DNA of 64,000 nt from Marsupella aquatica (Eukaryota; Marchantiophyta). Positions within the stretch are counted from its first letter, which is position 1, and every line of letters starts with the position of its first letter. The notes beneath the pieces were generated by a model. The model worked only from the letters and a program-made list of their open reading frames with translations, did not search any database and was not told the DNA's origin. Location: positions 27,528,001 through 27,592,000 of the forward strand of contig OZ316891.1 in NCBI GenBank assembly GCA_973895155.1. The letters run 5' to 3'. Of this stretch, positions 22,154 to 32,641 are shown piece after piece. The position numbers were made by a program, and so were the translations under genes.

Positions 22154-22830
22154 ACCAGCCAGAGAGAGTGTTACTGGATACTGGTGCTCAGCCCTTGATG
22201 TTGGTTAAGTTTGCCATACGTGGATTGGGATTGCGTCCAGAGGATTTGGAGGATTGTCCCTTTCCCATTCAGACTTCATTGGGGGGACCTACACCTACAC
22301 AACACATTACCAGGAGACCTCTTGATTTGAGGATTCAGGAAGGTCATACCACAGATAGCTCACAGATATAGGCGCAAGTTATTCTGACTAAGGTAGATTC
22401 ATATGATCAATGTGTTGGTGGGATGTATAGTGCTCTACCCCATGGGATTTATTCTTGATTTTTGGGATGAATCAGTGTCATATAGACAGTCAGGAGATGC
22501 TCAATTGAGCAAATTTCCAGTGAGATTTAGTGGACCTATGGGAGGCCCTAAATCCACACCATTATCTTTGGCAGCATTCAGTGATGTAATTGCTAGACCT
22601 GATGATTTGATTGAGGGCAATGCGCATGCAATAGATGTTCCACCATTGGAGGAGTCTAATGAGGAGCATATCATGCGAGGATTCCTATTGGCAGTGTTGT
22701 GCCACCAGTGTGGGGCACTGCATAGGCCTTGCCACAGGCAACAACACGATTGGTACATGAGGCATGGCGTCATGCTTTTACACCATAGTCAGGAGCAGAG
22801 CAGTCTCTTGCAGATGGACCTATGACTCTT
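22154..22830 (+). pseudogene. retroelement aspartic protease region
   Basis: Directly after the insertion scar, the frame reads YQPERVLLDTGAQPLML. The DTGA triad is the catalytic motif of retropepsin-type aspartic proteases, preceded by the usual hydrophobic strand. A second-half segment appears in another frame around 22,430 (LYPMGFILDFWDES). It resembles the stretch that follows the protease core in the methyltransferase-carrying elements of streptophyte algae, from memory. A TAG stop at 22,369 and at least two frameshifts break it. The protease would have processed the Gag-Pol polyprotein. Confidence 0.65.
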
Positions 22831-22863
22831 TCACCATTGGATACCACTCCTATTGCTTGGTAG

Positions 22864-23585
22864 TATCCATCAGAGGGTATTTGTTTGTTGGATCTTTTTG
22901 GTGGGATTAGCACTGGATTGGCTGTTGTTCTTCAGGCAGGAATTCCTGTGCATGGTTATTTGTATGTGAAGACAGATGAGACAGCACGGAGGGTCTCATT
23001 GCGACATGTGGCTATGTTGGTGGATAGATATCCACAGTTGCTGCCAGTGGATGCTGTTCGTGGTTATCAGCATGCACTACCTGCTGATATTTCATTGCTG
23101 GGGGTGAATCATCTGCATCATGTTGGCCCCATTGATTTGGTGATTGCTGGTTGGCCATGTCAGGGCCAATCTAGAGTTGGCGTTGGGCATGGACTTCATG
23201 ATCCACGCTCTGCATTATTTTGGGAGATGTTACGGGTGCTGCGTCATCTCCAGCTACATCAGACACAGTCTCCAGCATACATTTTGGAGAATGTGCCATT
23301 ATTAGGTGATGATCGTAGTCGGATTGTTGCCAGTGTTCACCAAGTGAGGTCTTGGATTGGACCTACTGTGTTATTGGATGTTGTACGTGTGGGTTCTCGT
23401 GCACATCAACCACGCTTGTGGTGGACTAATTTGATCCCATGTGAGGTGCTGAAGCGCGCATTTGACAACATTCCACGCTCACTAGCCTTAGTGGTGGATG
23501 ATATTTTGGATCCAGGGCGTCGTGCACAGGGTGTGACCCGACCTGATAGACCTCCATTGGCAGTGGTCAATGCAGTTGGGCACCC
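22864..23585 (+). pseudogene. C5-cytosine DNA methyltransferase domain of the retroelement (3' truncated)
   Basis: About 240 uninterrupted codons carry methyltransferase motifs in canonical order. Motif I is LDLFGGISTGLAVVLQAG (SAM binding). Motif IV is IAGWPCQGQSRVG with the catalytic Cys of PCQ. Motif VI is ILENVPLL with the ENV Glu. An RLWWTNL segment like motif VIII follows. The unpermuted motif order excludes the DRM arrangement, and spacing recalls DNMT3-type or retroelement-borne enzymes. Where motif III often has an acidic residue the frame has YVKTDE. The target-recognition region and motifs IX-X are absent because the sequence ends at about 23,585. No ATG begins the domain. A TAG at 22,861 precedes it in the same frame, so it was part of a polyprotein. 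It would methylate cytosine in DNA if complete; this copy is unlikely to. Confidence 0.8.
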
Positions 23586-24064
23586 ACATTGTTGGTTTCA
23601 TCATATAGATTTCCAAATCCACTCCATACCACCCAAAAATCCTTCAGTAGCACATTTGCCTTTCTGTTTGTAATGTCATGCCTTTGAATACCTGTGTCAA
23701 AGGCTTCCACCTGTGTGAATACAAACTTAAAATTCAACCGCTCCTCAGCAGTGAACATCATGTTCAATATTTTCACTGTTCGTTGTACCCCAGCACATGT
23801 CCAAATCGCAATGTCAAATTGGTCAAAAACCAACTTTAGAAACTCGTGGAGCCCTAGCCTTTCTGTATACATGCGACTAATTTCATTTTTTCTATTGCAA
23901 TGTACTCCACTTGGGGTCACAACATTTCTGGATTTGCCCTTGCTTTGGAATTCAACCGAATCCCAAAGTATTTGCTTAAGATCCAAAATCAGCAATTTGT
24001 GCTTGATGGAACAAGGTCTTGGTTTTGCAAGTGCAACAAATATCAATCTTAGAGAAAAAACCAC
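23585..24064 (-). pseudogene. FCP1/NIF-type HAD phosphatase fragment
   Basis: The minus-strand frame from 24064 predicts about 160 residues. It has the family order: a core strand KLLILDLKQIL, an RLGLHEFLKLVFDQFDIAIW segment, a VFTQ turn and a VLLKDFWVVWSGF block with YDETNNV, where the fragment stops at the junction. These match NLI-interacting-factor (CTD-phosphatase-like) domains. The nucleophile motif DxDxT reads DLKQI, so the second Asp is Lys and catalysis is unlikely. Both the 3' junction with the methyltransferase and the missing C-terminal half point to a captured or rearranged gene fragment. Confidence 0.6.
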
Positions 24065-24589
24065 ATTAGAGGCCTAAATACTCTAAACTTGATGTGACTG
24101 AGAGTGCACGGTATATAAACTGTTTTATGTCCACTAAGACATGGGAACGCGATCCAGGGTTTGGTGAGAACACTCAACATTGGCAATATGCAAATTCTGC
24201 AATGTCTGGTTTTAAATCTGGAATGAAAGAAGAAAACATGGCGGGCAGAGGTTTGAAGATTCCTTGAAATGTTCTACAAACTGTCCAAAGTTATCTCCAA
24301 AGGATGGACAAGTAGACTTAGTTGTTACTAGCAAACTCAAGGTATAATTAGATAGTTACTAGTTTTATGTAACTAAGATAATCACTCATTCTAACATAGT
24401 AAGTTACGTACTAGTTATTTACTATTCTAATAGTTTTATTGTGAGACCATGCCATTGAGTGTTAGTTATACTATCTCCTCATTTTCTAAAGGTTTGATCA
24501 TTATGAATATGAATGTTTATTTTTTTTGTATAAATAAAAATATTTTTATTCATTCCTTCCTTTTAAATGATTATAATAAGAGTTTCTAG
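24065..24589. other. no gene seen
   Basis: AT-rich DNA. If the phosphatase fragment ever had a promoter, it should lie here, but nothing supports one. Confidence 0.4.
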
Positions 24590-25200
24590 GAAAATGTACA
24601 CTTTTTAGACCAAATGTACACTTTGTTGCACTAAAAGCTACACTAAAAGCTTCACTTAAATTTTAGACCAAATGCACTTAAATGTACACTTTTAAAGCCA
24701 AATGTATGCATTTTTCACTCAAATGTACACTTTTTAGGCCAACTGTATTCAAATGACACTTTTAAAGCCAAATATACCTATTTTGATGTTCAAATATACA
24801 CTTTTCATTGCCAAAATGTACACTTTCAGACCAATTGTACACTTTTAGACCAATTGTACACTTTTCTATCCCCAAATATACACTTTTTCAAGCCCAAAAG
24901 TACACTTTTCATTGCCTAATATAAATAAATCAAATAATAATACACTTTTAATGAATAGGCTGATATATATGATCTGTCATGTATACACTTTCCACGTTGT
25001 ATTCAGATTTCACATTTAGAAAAAAAAAGTTATCCCTCCAACTTTATGAAGACGCCCCCCCCCCCCCCCTAAAGCTTGCCATTTTACACTTTGCACATTG
25101 TATTCATATTTCATCCAACATTGTGGTCCTTGTATACAGTGATGTCAATGTATACATTCATGATCTAATTGTGAGGCTCTCAGCCTCCCATCCCTTGACA
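24590..25200 (+). repeat. AT-rich dispersed repeat built of TGTACACTTTT sub-repeats
   Basis: From 24,590 to 24,920 about fifteen degenerate units of roughly 20 bp carry TGTACACTTTT followed by AGACCAAA- or AAGCCAAA-like words. It is followed by CACGTTGTATTC, a poly-C run (25,055-25,070) after GAAGACG, and TTTGCACATTGTATTC. The reverse complement of this order is found at 12,906-13,530. Confidence 0.75.
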
Positions 25201-25725
25201 TGAGGCAACCCCGCCCCGTGCTTGGAAAGGGTTTTAATTACAACAGCAGGGTGCTTCTATCAACCACTAGTGGAGGGCAATGGGAGAAACCTTGTCACCA
25301 ACTATATATGCCAAATAATGATAGATATCATGTGTACGTAGCTTTCTTCAAAGGGTCCAAGGATAGATTAGTTCGAGCATGGCTGGGTGACCCTGGTAAT
25401 TACACTGAGCCTTCTTCCCCAGCAATGCGGGCCCTGCACCAGTGTTGTGTTTGTCCTTTCCATCACCAAGAATGCAAATCCCACTTGGTCTAGCTTCAAC
25501 CCCAGCTTTCAAACCCCAAACCCAATACCATTGTGTAAGTTGGGCAGTTGAATGGTAGGGCTGGATGTTGGAGAGATTAACCAAAGGTTGGAGGAAGATA
25601 TGCAAAATTTTGCCATTGGAGGATTAACCCGTTCCACGTATGTCATAAGGGGTACACAAAGGAGGTGGGTAAGCAAGATATCACAAGGTTACCCGAATTG
25701 AAGGAATCCAACTCCCACCAAAGTA
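25201..25725. other. spacer before CHS unit B
   Basis: No gene is seen. The frames at 25,200-25,605 on both strands have no recognisable content. Confidence 0.45.
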
Positions 25726-26440
25726 ACCTACGGAGTAGGCTCGGGTGTAGGTTTTACATTTTCAGGGCTGCCCAAAGCAAACTTCACAATCATCGATTAT
25801 ATTATTTATATACGCCTTTACATCTACAAACAGTGCAGCCATGCAAAATCTACGCCGCGTACTCTTCGAAAATGCAGGCACAGGGAACAACCACGCATCC
25901 ATCATTGTCTGGCTGCAGACAATCATTTGATGCTCGAAGAAACACTACGCTCACATATTTCATGACAACTTTAGGACTTTAAATAATTCAGACATGGAAG
26001 CTAAGCCAAAGCGCTGAAGGAATGAATGTTGATATGATACACATAAAAGAGACATCCCACAGAGGATCACCGAGTTGCACACGTCCGGAAGATCCGGACC
26101 TGGGTTTTCCCTTCGCCTCCCTAGATTTCCGGGAAAAAAGCTCGCAGCACTGCATACAAAAATACCATACGGGTCTGAACTCTACGTCTCTAGAGTGCTG
26201 CGAGAGCAGAAAGTTTGCAGAATTTGCTACAGTGTCAAGTCCATGCCACTCAACAACTCAAAAGGAAAGTGAGATGGCTAGCGGCACCAAACTAATGCAC
26301 AGTCCAGACTGTAAACACGTCAGTTTCCTGCCTCCCAAAAGGCATTTTGCAAGGAGTTTTTGCGTCGTGGGGCTCTAAGCTCCTGACCAGCCGTGCCCCC
26401 GCACCATACGCTCCCACCCAACTTTGGGCTCACTCAGCCT

Positions 26441-26467
26441 CACGTGTCCATCTCACATCGATATAAA
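26441..26467 (+). promoter_or_regulatory. G-box and TATA box of CHS copy B
   Basis: CACGTG is at 26441-26446 and TATAAA at 26462-26467, in the same spacing as in copies A and C. The expected transcription start is near 26,495. Confidence 0.65.
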
Positions 26468-26707
26468 TTCCAGAGCCTTTGGCTTCGTTTCCCATCAACT
26501 GTCTCCAGGATTAGCAGTGCCTAGTCTGCTTAATTCCCAGCAGCAGGCTTCAAAATTTTCACCCCTGTCGACTCGCACCCCGTCAATAGGCTCGAATTGA
26601 TCCGATCACTCGCGCGTCAGCTTCTGAACGTCCTCACATTTATCGACACTCTCTTCATTATTTTTGCTGCTGCCTCAGTCTCAAGTGAAGTGTGTTTCTG
26701 GCAGCTG

Positions 26708-26731
26708 ATGACGGTTCCACAAACGCAGTGA
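26708..26731 (+). promoter_or_regulatory. 7-codon upstream ORF in CHS B leader
   Basis: It encodes MTVPQTQ, as in copies A and C. The leader after it lacks about 72 bp present in A and C (between GAGGCGCT and ACATCTGAA), so the upstream ORF is closer to the main start, about 145 nt away. Confidence 0.5.
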
Positions 26732-26876
26732 ACTGCTACGCTAACTTGGCTTTAGTCGAGGTATCGGAAAAGGAAACCGTCAACCGAGACATCGATTTCA
26801 GGGTACTTGCTAGCTGTGTACAGAGGAAAGGAGGCGCTAACATCTGAATTTCCGATCCCTCCTAGCTAGTCGCAAA

Positions 26877-28253
26877 ATGGCACCAGCGGCTTCAACTGTA
26901 GATGCTAGCAGCATGGGGGAAAGCGCTAACTTCAACCTCACCAGAGATGCTCCATCAGAAGGATGTGCGTCGGTGCTCGGCATTGGTACTGCTGTACCCC
27001 CAACCGTGCACACGCAAGACACGTATCCGGAATTCTTCTTCGACATCACCAACAGCAACGACAAACCGGAGCTCAAGAAGAAATTCACGCGCATTTGTAA
27101 GGGTCTCGATCACCCAGTAATACAGATTGCTATATTTAACGTACACGGTAGTTGGTTGCATTCTTAGCTGGGATCATCTTCAGAACTGTCATTCAGATGT
27201 CCTTTTCTACAAATAAGCTGAATCTAATTTCTTGGTTTCGAGTTGTGTTGCGCAGGTGAACGATCCGGAATCAAGAAGAGGCATTTCTACATGACTGAAG
27301 AACGTCTGCGGGCGAACCCCACAATCCCCACATATTTGGAGCCATCGCTGAATATTCGACAAGAGATCGCTATCGCCCAGGTGCCCAAGCTGGCGCAAGA
27401 GGCTGCAGTGAAGGCAATCAAGGAGTGGGGTGGAAAGAAGTCTGAGATCACTCATGTCGTTTTCGCCACGACCAGCGGGGTGAATATGCCGGGAGCAGAC
27501 CACGCCGTGGCCAGGCTCCTTGGACTCCGCCCAACTGTGAGACGAGTGATGTTGTACCAAATTGGCTGCTACGGAGGTGCAGCAGTCATGCGCATCGGTA
27601 AGGATTTGGCTGAGAACAACAAGGGAGCTCGTGTGTTGGTGATCGCAAGTGAGGTAACTTGCGTCACTTTCAGGGCTCCAAGCGAAACTCACGTTGACGG
27701 CCTGGTTGGATCGGCGTTGTTTGGCGACGGCGCTGCAGCTATCATCCTTGGTTCCGATCCCAGGCCCGGGATCGAGAGACCAATCTTCGAGATTAAGTGG
27801 GCAGGAGAAACCATCATCCCAGAGAGCGACGGTGCCATCGATGGGCATCTTACCGAAGCCGGGCTCATGTTCCACCTGTTGAAGGACGTTCCAGGACTGA
27901 TCTCCAAGAACATCGAGAAGTTTCTGGTCGAAGCGAGGAAAGCGGTTGGGTCACCAGAGTGGAACGAGATGTTCTGGGCTGTGCACCCGGGCGGTCCCGC
28001 CATCCTCGACCAAGTGGAGGCCAAGCTTGGCTTGGACAAGACGAAGATGGGAGGGAGCCGAGATACTCTCTCGGATTACGGTAACATGTCGAGTGCAACC
28101 GTCCTGTTCGTGCTAGACAGAATCAGACAGCGTTCAATCGAGAAGGGCAGCAAGAACAGCGGGGAGGGCTCGGAGCATGGATTCGTAATTGGATTTGGTC
28201 CGGGGCTGACATTGGAGGTCTTGACTCTGAAGAGTCTTCCATTGGCTGTGTAG
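26877..28253 (+). CDS. CHS: type III polyketide synthase, CHS family, copy B
   Basis: Exon 1 is 26877-27096, the intron 27097-27255 (GT-AG, inside the Cys74 codon) and exon 2 is 27256-28253, giving 405 residues. Catalytic Cys178 lies in [10 protein letters not shown], His317 in WAVHPGGPA and Asn350 in DYGNMSSA. CoA contacts are Lys69 and Arg72, with Arg in place of the third Lys. The residues matching alfalfa Thr197, Gly211, Phe215, Gly256, Phe265 and Ser338 are all kept, so a chalcone-type cavity is plausible. The Tyr after the catalytic Cys (Phe in canonical CHS) and Ile before its Gly are unusual. A naringenin-chalcone-forming enzyme is the default expectation; other bryophyte type III synthases use different starters. 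The protein differs from copy C only at residue 11 (Ser here, Gly in C). Confidence 0.92.
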
Positions 28254-29220
28254 TTAAATACTTGATACGTTGCAATGTACAACAGTCTCGATCATGGGAT
28301 TCGATCGAGAGCATGGGATGGAGCCGATGAACAGTGTCCGAATTATGTGGACTCCGGCAGACAGCCTCCGATGGACAGCAACGTCAGTAGCGGGTGGTCC
28401 TTCGAATAACTTTGGTGTGCTCCATGTGGTTTGTTGAAATCAAGACAAATTGACCGTCTCGGGGTCTCTGTGATGTCGTTAGCTGACTGGAAAATTTGCT
28501 TAAGCGATGGGCGGCCATGTAACCGGTGAGGACAGGAGCAGCTTACCGTTCTAACGCGGCATTGACTGATTGTGTGATTAGGCTGACCGAATGGGCAGGC
28601 CGGACCTCATTTCGCCCAGCTCATGAATCCATTGTGGTAATGCGTCCCTCGTCAATGTCTGTGTCTCAGCTGAAGGATCTGGATTCCAACATGAAGGATG
28701 TCAAGGGCCATTGGCCTGGCTGTAATTAAGGCATACTTATCTTGCGGAAAGGGATATATATATCCGGGATGGGTGAAACCAGTTTGGAGAAACCTGCTCT
28801 CACGGTGGCCGGATTCAAGTCATGCCTAGTTAGCTCCGCTTTGCAGTCAATATATGCTAGTCATTCGCGACCTGGATTCCTGGCAGCCTCGGCCCAAACT
28901 AGTCGTAGTCGATAGAGAGTTTGTTTTTTAGAAACTCAGATCACAGTAGTCTCTCCGTTTACATTTTCGGCGATTAGGGGCTGTAGAATACATATACCCG
29001 AGTCGATCAGGATGTGGTTGTATCCACACCTCTGGCAATAAATACATCATGACGTTCTGTACTACCAACTATCACTACGTACACATGCACTTGCTCTCAA
29101 TCGGCAAACTCACTGATCAATGTCACTCCGTACTTTTCAACTCAAAAAACTGCTATATCTTTCAATACGGAACTTCATCGAAAATTTATCGATCTTAGAG
29201 GCACTCGACATACCCGCCAT

Positions 29221-29540
29221 ACATTGTACAAAGTGGGAGGGCTGAATCATCCTCCCGGAAGCAAACTTGCTGCTTTGGTTCAATGCTAGTGCATCAAAGA
29301 GTATACCCTCAATGTCACCTGGTTGAGCAACGAACTATACCTCAACGCGATTTATGACATTAATTTTAGATTGGAGCTGTCAATCATAGCACACCGTTCA
29401 ATTCGACTCTGTCACCACTACTAAGTCCAAGCTTTCAGCAAGGTGGGTCTTTGGGTAAAAAATGATCGATCATGCAGGTAATGTCAAATTCAAATTGAGA
29501 GTGGTTGGCCGGCCAGGGGAATGAACAACAAAGGGATTGC
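29221..29540. other. spacer between CHS unit B and the copia relic
   Basis: No gene is seen. Homology to unit A ends at about 29,215, where CATTGTACA is followed by unrelated sequence. Confidence 0.45.
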
Positions 29541-31075
29541 ATTACGAAGACAGTGGTCGACGCTCGTTCGGGTGGTGAAGTGGCCAATGAACAGTCAGGT
29601 TGATAGCAGCTCTCGGTTGGTCTTTAATTTCAAGAGGAATTGTAATAAGACGAGAGTGACGCTCGTTCGGGTGGTGAAGTGGCCAATGTACAGTCAGGTT
29701 GATAGCAGCTCTCGGTTGGTCTTTCAACACATGGATGTGGTTACAGCTTTCGTCAAAGATCTATGCGATGCATCCGCCGGGATTCCTTGCTCCAGGGAAA
29801 GAAGCTCTCGTGTGCAAGCGTAGAAAGTCAATAAATGGAGTGAAACGTACAAAGCCCCATCTGGGAGCTTGGTATGACGACATCGACTCGTGTCTAAGTA
29901 AGGTCAATTGGATGTACAAGCGAAACTCACTAATTGACCCTAATTAAGATACAGTACCTTCGGCAGCATGAAGGAATGGTGGCAATTGACATGTTGCTGT
30001 TCGTCGACGATTTATTAATCACAGGGAATGAAGCTGATCTGATATCCGAGCAGAAGAAGGAGCTTAACCGAAGTATGAAATGAAGGACCTGGCTAGGCAC
30101 AGCGAACAGATATCTATGAGTTTGCTTGCAAGTCAGAGAAGAACGGATTCTCTTGCATCCAAAAACGCCTACTCGGGTCATGCAACTCGTTCTTGATTAT
30201 GGGATGGAAAATCGTAAATTAACCCGCAGCTACTCCATTGCCAGATGGACTTGAGTTGTCTGCAAGAACTGAAACCCAATGAATTAGATACAGATTCCAC
30301 AAGTTACAGCAAACTGGTGGGCATGCTTATCTATCTCACCAACACGTCGTGTGGGCCCGGACGGGCGTCGTGTACGTAGACACTTCGGTTGGATTAATGA
30401 GCAGAGATATTGACGAGCCAGCCAGGCAGGCACAGAAGGCTCGATCATCTTGATCCAGTAATGCACACCGTTTGCTATATATATTAGTGGAATTATAGAC
30501 CTGGGTGTGTTCTACAATAGAGGCAGCACGCTCAACCGAGAAGGTTGACAGACTGAGACTGGAGTAATGCTTGGCCCCGTGCTTGCCCGGATTCAAAGAG
30601 GTAATCTGGTGGGTACATCTATAAGCTGGCTGAAAGCCCGGTGACCTGGAGCAGCAAGAGGCAACCGACTGTATCGTTGTCCACTACAGAGGCGGAGTAT
30701 AAAGCGTTGTCAGGTGCTCACGAAGGCGAATATCTGACGAGATCGACTTCTTATTGAGCTACAACGTACTGCTCAATTCTTGTCGGACCAAGATCAAGTT
30801 CGAGAACTGTATCAAAATCACCACGGACTAGAAGAACTCAATCCGTGATACCAATCCAGCCAGACCTACATGCATCTTCGGTGCGATAAGATGGGTGCAT
30901 GCAGTTAAAGCCCGGTATTTCATTCAAGGACAACTCATTTGGAGATCGACCACCACTTTGTAAAAGAACGAGTTCGAGAAGGAGAGCTTTCAGTACTTGA
31001 CATCAAATCAGAGGACCAAGCAGTTACATTTTAACAAAAGCACTCTCAAGTTCAAAATTGACAGAACCTAGAAGT
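29541..31075 (+). pseudogene. Ty1/copia polyprotein remnant (RT and RNase H)
   Basis: Shifted frames carry copia landmarks in order. VKWPMYSQVDSSSRLVF runs into HMDVVTAF, the start of the RT palm (about 29,725). A GFLAPGKEALVCK-like segment is near 29,785. MLLFVDDLLITGN, the catalytic VDD box, is near 30,000. [20 protein letters not shown], the RNase H signature, is near 30,650-30,710. A degenerate C-terminal block continues to about 31,070. Many stops and frameshifts make it non-functional. A 67-bp piece of the RT start is duplicated in tandem (29559-29625 and 29658-29724, one mismatch). No LTRs were found. It lies between CHS copies B and C. Confidence 0.8.
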
Positions 31076-31549
31076 GTAGGAACGAATTGACTCGAGTATT
31101 GTCACGGGGATCTAGTATATATACGGTAACTAACATCGTGAGAAATCAAAAATTGGGGGCAGCACCTACGTACTAATAATTAAGGCCTCTTGTGCCACCT
31201 AGCTTCTGTTCTCAGCACCTGGCCTAGCATGCTCGTGCACCCCGGTCGTTCACTAGACGTAACAGCCTCCCACAGGTTCTGAATAACTTAGACATGTTGC
31301 GATGAACGACGCTTACCAACGGTTACACCTCCTCCCAAAATAAGTGACACCTGAATCATTGTGTGACCTAGTGCAACAGCAAAGTAATGTCGCTGATTAA
31401 GTTCTGTGAGAAGTTATGAGCGCTAGCTTGATTACACCTTGAGTTCCTTGAACGTCTTCGTCACTACTTTGCCAACTATTTTCCAAAATGTTTTTTCGTC
31501 ATCTTCCTAGTATGTTTGTACCTTACATGCACTGTTTTTGACCGTGGCA
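31076..31549. other. no gene seen
   Basis: AT-balanced spacer downstream of the copia relic, with no supportable structure. Confidence 0.45.
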
Positions 31550-32625
31550 GAATTGATGTACACTGGATGGCCCCACCTGAGGCTTCTTCACTGGCCACCC
31601 TAGCTTATGGAGTGTGCTTGCTCTTGTACACTAGTATATCAAACTGCCAAAGACCAGGGGCCCAAAAAGCAGGGGGAGCTGAACCGGAGACAGGATCCCA
31701 CAGGCCAAAACACAATCAAGGGAAAACAGGGAAAAAAAGGCCAAAAACCAAATAGACCAGCCAGGCACAAGCCCAGCCCAAGGACTAACCTAAAGTCTAC
31801 CCAGCTGCAAATTGGAGGCCTGATAAAACTCAGTAGTGAACTCCATAGGAGGGTCAAGCAAGGGAATCCAACTAGATGTCCGGACTCCAACGGCCTCTCC
31901 TCTACAAATGATAGTGAAGGCGTGTGCCCGCTGAAGCACAATAGACACCTGCTGTCTATAAAAGGTTGTGATAACAGAGAGGGGAGATAAGGCCGTCGCT
32001 CAAAATAATGAACCACACAAGAGCGCAAGAAATGGTCAAAAGTTGGGTGTAATGCTCCAAAGGTCCACAGCAAACTGGTAGAAAAGGTCCCTCGGGTAAC
32101 GCATAACATAAACCTCCTCTTAAGGCGAGGAGCCCTTGTAGCAGCATGACCCTGGATATGAGCAGCGGATGCCACATTGGCTCCACTTGTGAGGTCAGCA
32201 ACAACCACATCCCCAAGGGCACGAACACCAGCGCGAGAGAAAACCGAATCGGCCCAACGCCTGTCTGGAACTCCATCCCGGGGTGATAACACATGTCGTT
32301 GCTCCATCATACCATGAAACCCGGAATCCTTAGCAATGGCGGCCACCACATCCCGTATGTCATTGTGTCTTGCCGTTCGCTCACTAGTTGAACTTCTTGT
32401 TTAGCTGCCTCCCTTTCTTCTGGCGTGGTGCCAGCTCCCCCGGCTTAAGTTTTAGCAAGTAAATCTCCGGTCCCCTTGGGTCTTGTCCTCCTTTCGTGGG
32501 CCACCATGTTGCACTCTGTCTCTTTGAATGGAATTCAATTACAGTAGATGTTTCAAGGAAAAAAGAAGTGAATGAAATTCAATTGTACCTTTCAAGGCAA
32601 AAAAGGAATTGATGTACAGTGGATG
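31550..32625 (-). mobile_element. insertion flanked by 20-bp direct repeats, with retroelement C-terminal remnant
   Basis: GAATTGATGTACACTGGATG (31550-31569) recurs at 32606-32625 with one mismatch, enclosing about 1,036 bp. A minus-strand frame (32349-31639, 236 codons) contains DVVVADLTSGANVASAA, a spacer and LLWTFGALHPTFDHFLRS. These resemble DVVVANPLRQ and LEIFGRLHHQFDGLLRQ at 46.4-46.6 kb. The shared pattern recalls a restriction-endonuclease-like domain at the C terminus of some non-LTR reverse transcriptases, which is inference. The C-terminal part of the frame is low-complexity and probably not protein. Near the right repeat are A-rich tracts. Confidence 0.45.
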
Positions 32626-32641
32626 TTCTCCCAGGTTATCT

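Larger units (their letters stand above)
16680..23585 (+). mobile_element. relic LTR-type retroelement encoding Gag, protease and DNA methyltransferase
   Basis: Three coding blocks lie in the same direction: Gag with two zinc knuckles (16,795-19,088), an aspartic protease (22,154-22,830) and a C5-cytosine DNA methyltransferase (22,864-23,585). Two later insertions, a MITE at 18,204-18,500 and a 3,060-bp element at 19,089-22,148, split it. Deleting each with one copy of its target duplication rejoins the frame exactly. The 5' LTR is undefined. The 3' part, where reverse transcriptase, RNase H, integrase and the 3' LTR would be, is missing: similarity ends abruptly at about 23,585 against a minus-strand phosphatase fragment. 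Methyltransferase-bearing retrotransposons are known, to my memory, from the charophyte Klebsormidium and from dinoflagellates. This would be a land-plant relative. Confidence 0.75.
25726..29220 (+). repeat. CHS duplication unit B
   Basis: From AACCTACGGAGTAGGCTCGG the sequence is homologous to unit C (33,840 on) for the whole upstream region, promoter, gene and about 100 bp of 3' flank. From 26,329 it is also homologous to unit A, through about 29,215. A and B therefore share the longest 3' flank, B and C the longest 5' flank. An AATAAA lies at 29,037. Confidence 0.85.

Noticed and set aside
27207-27875. 222-codon minus-strand frame antisense to CHS exon 2 (also at 35,405-36,073)
   Set aside because: It is a shadow of the GC-rich CHS coding strand, present because the sense gene is conserved.
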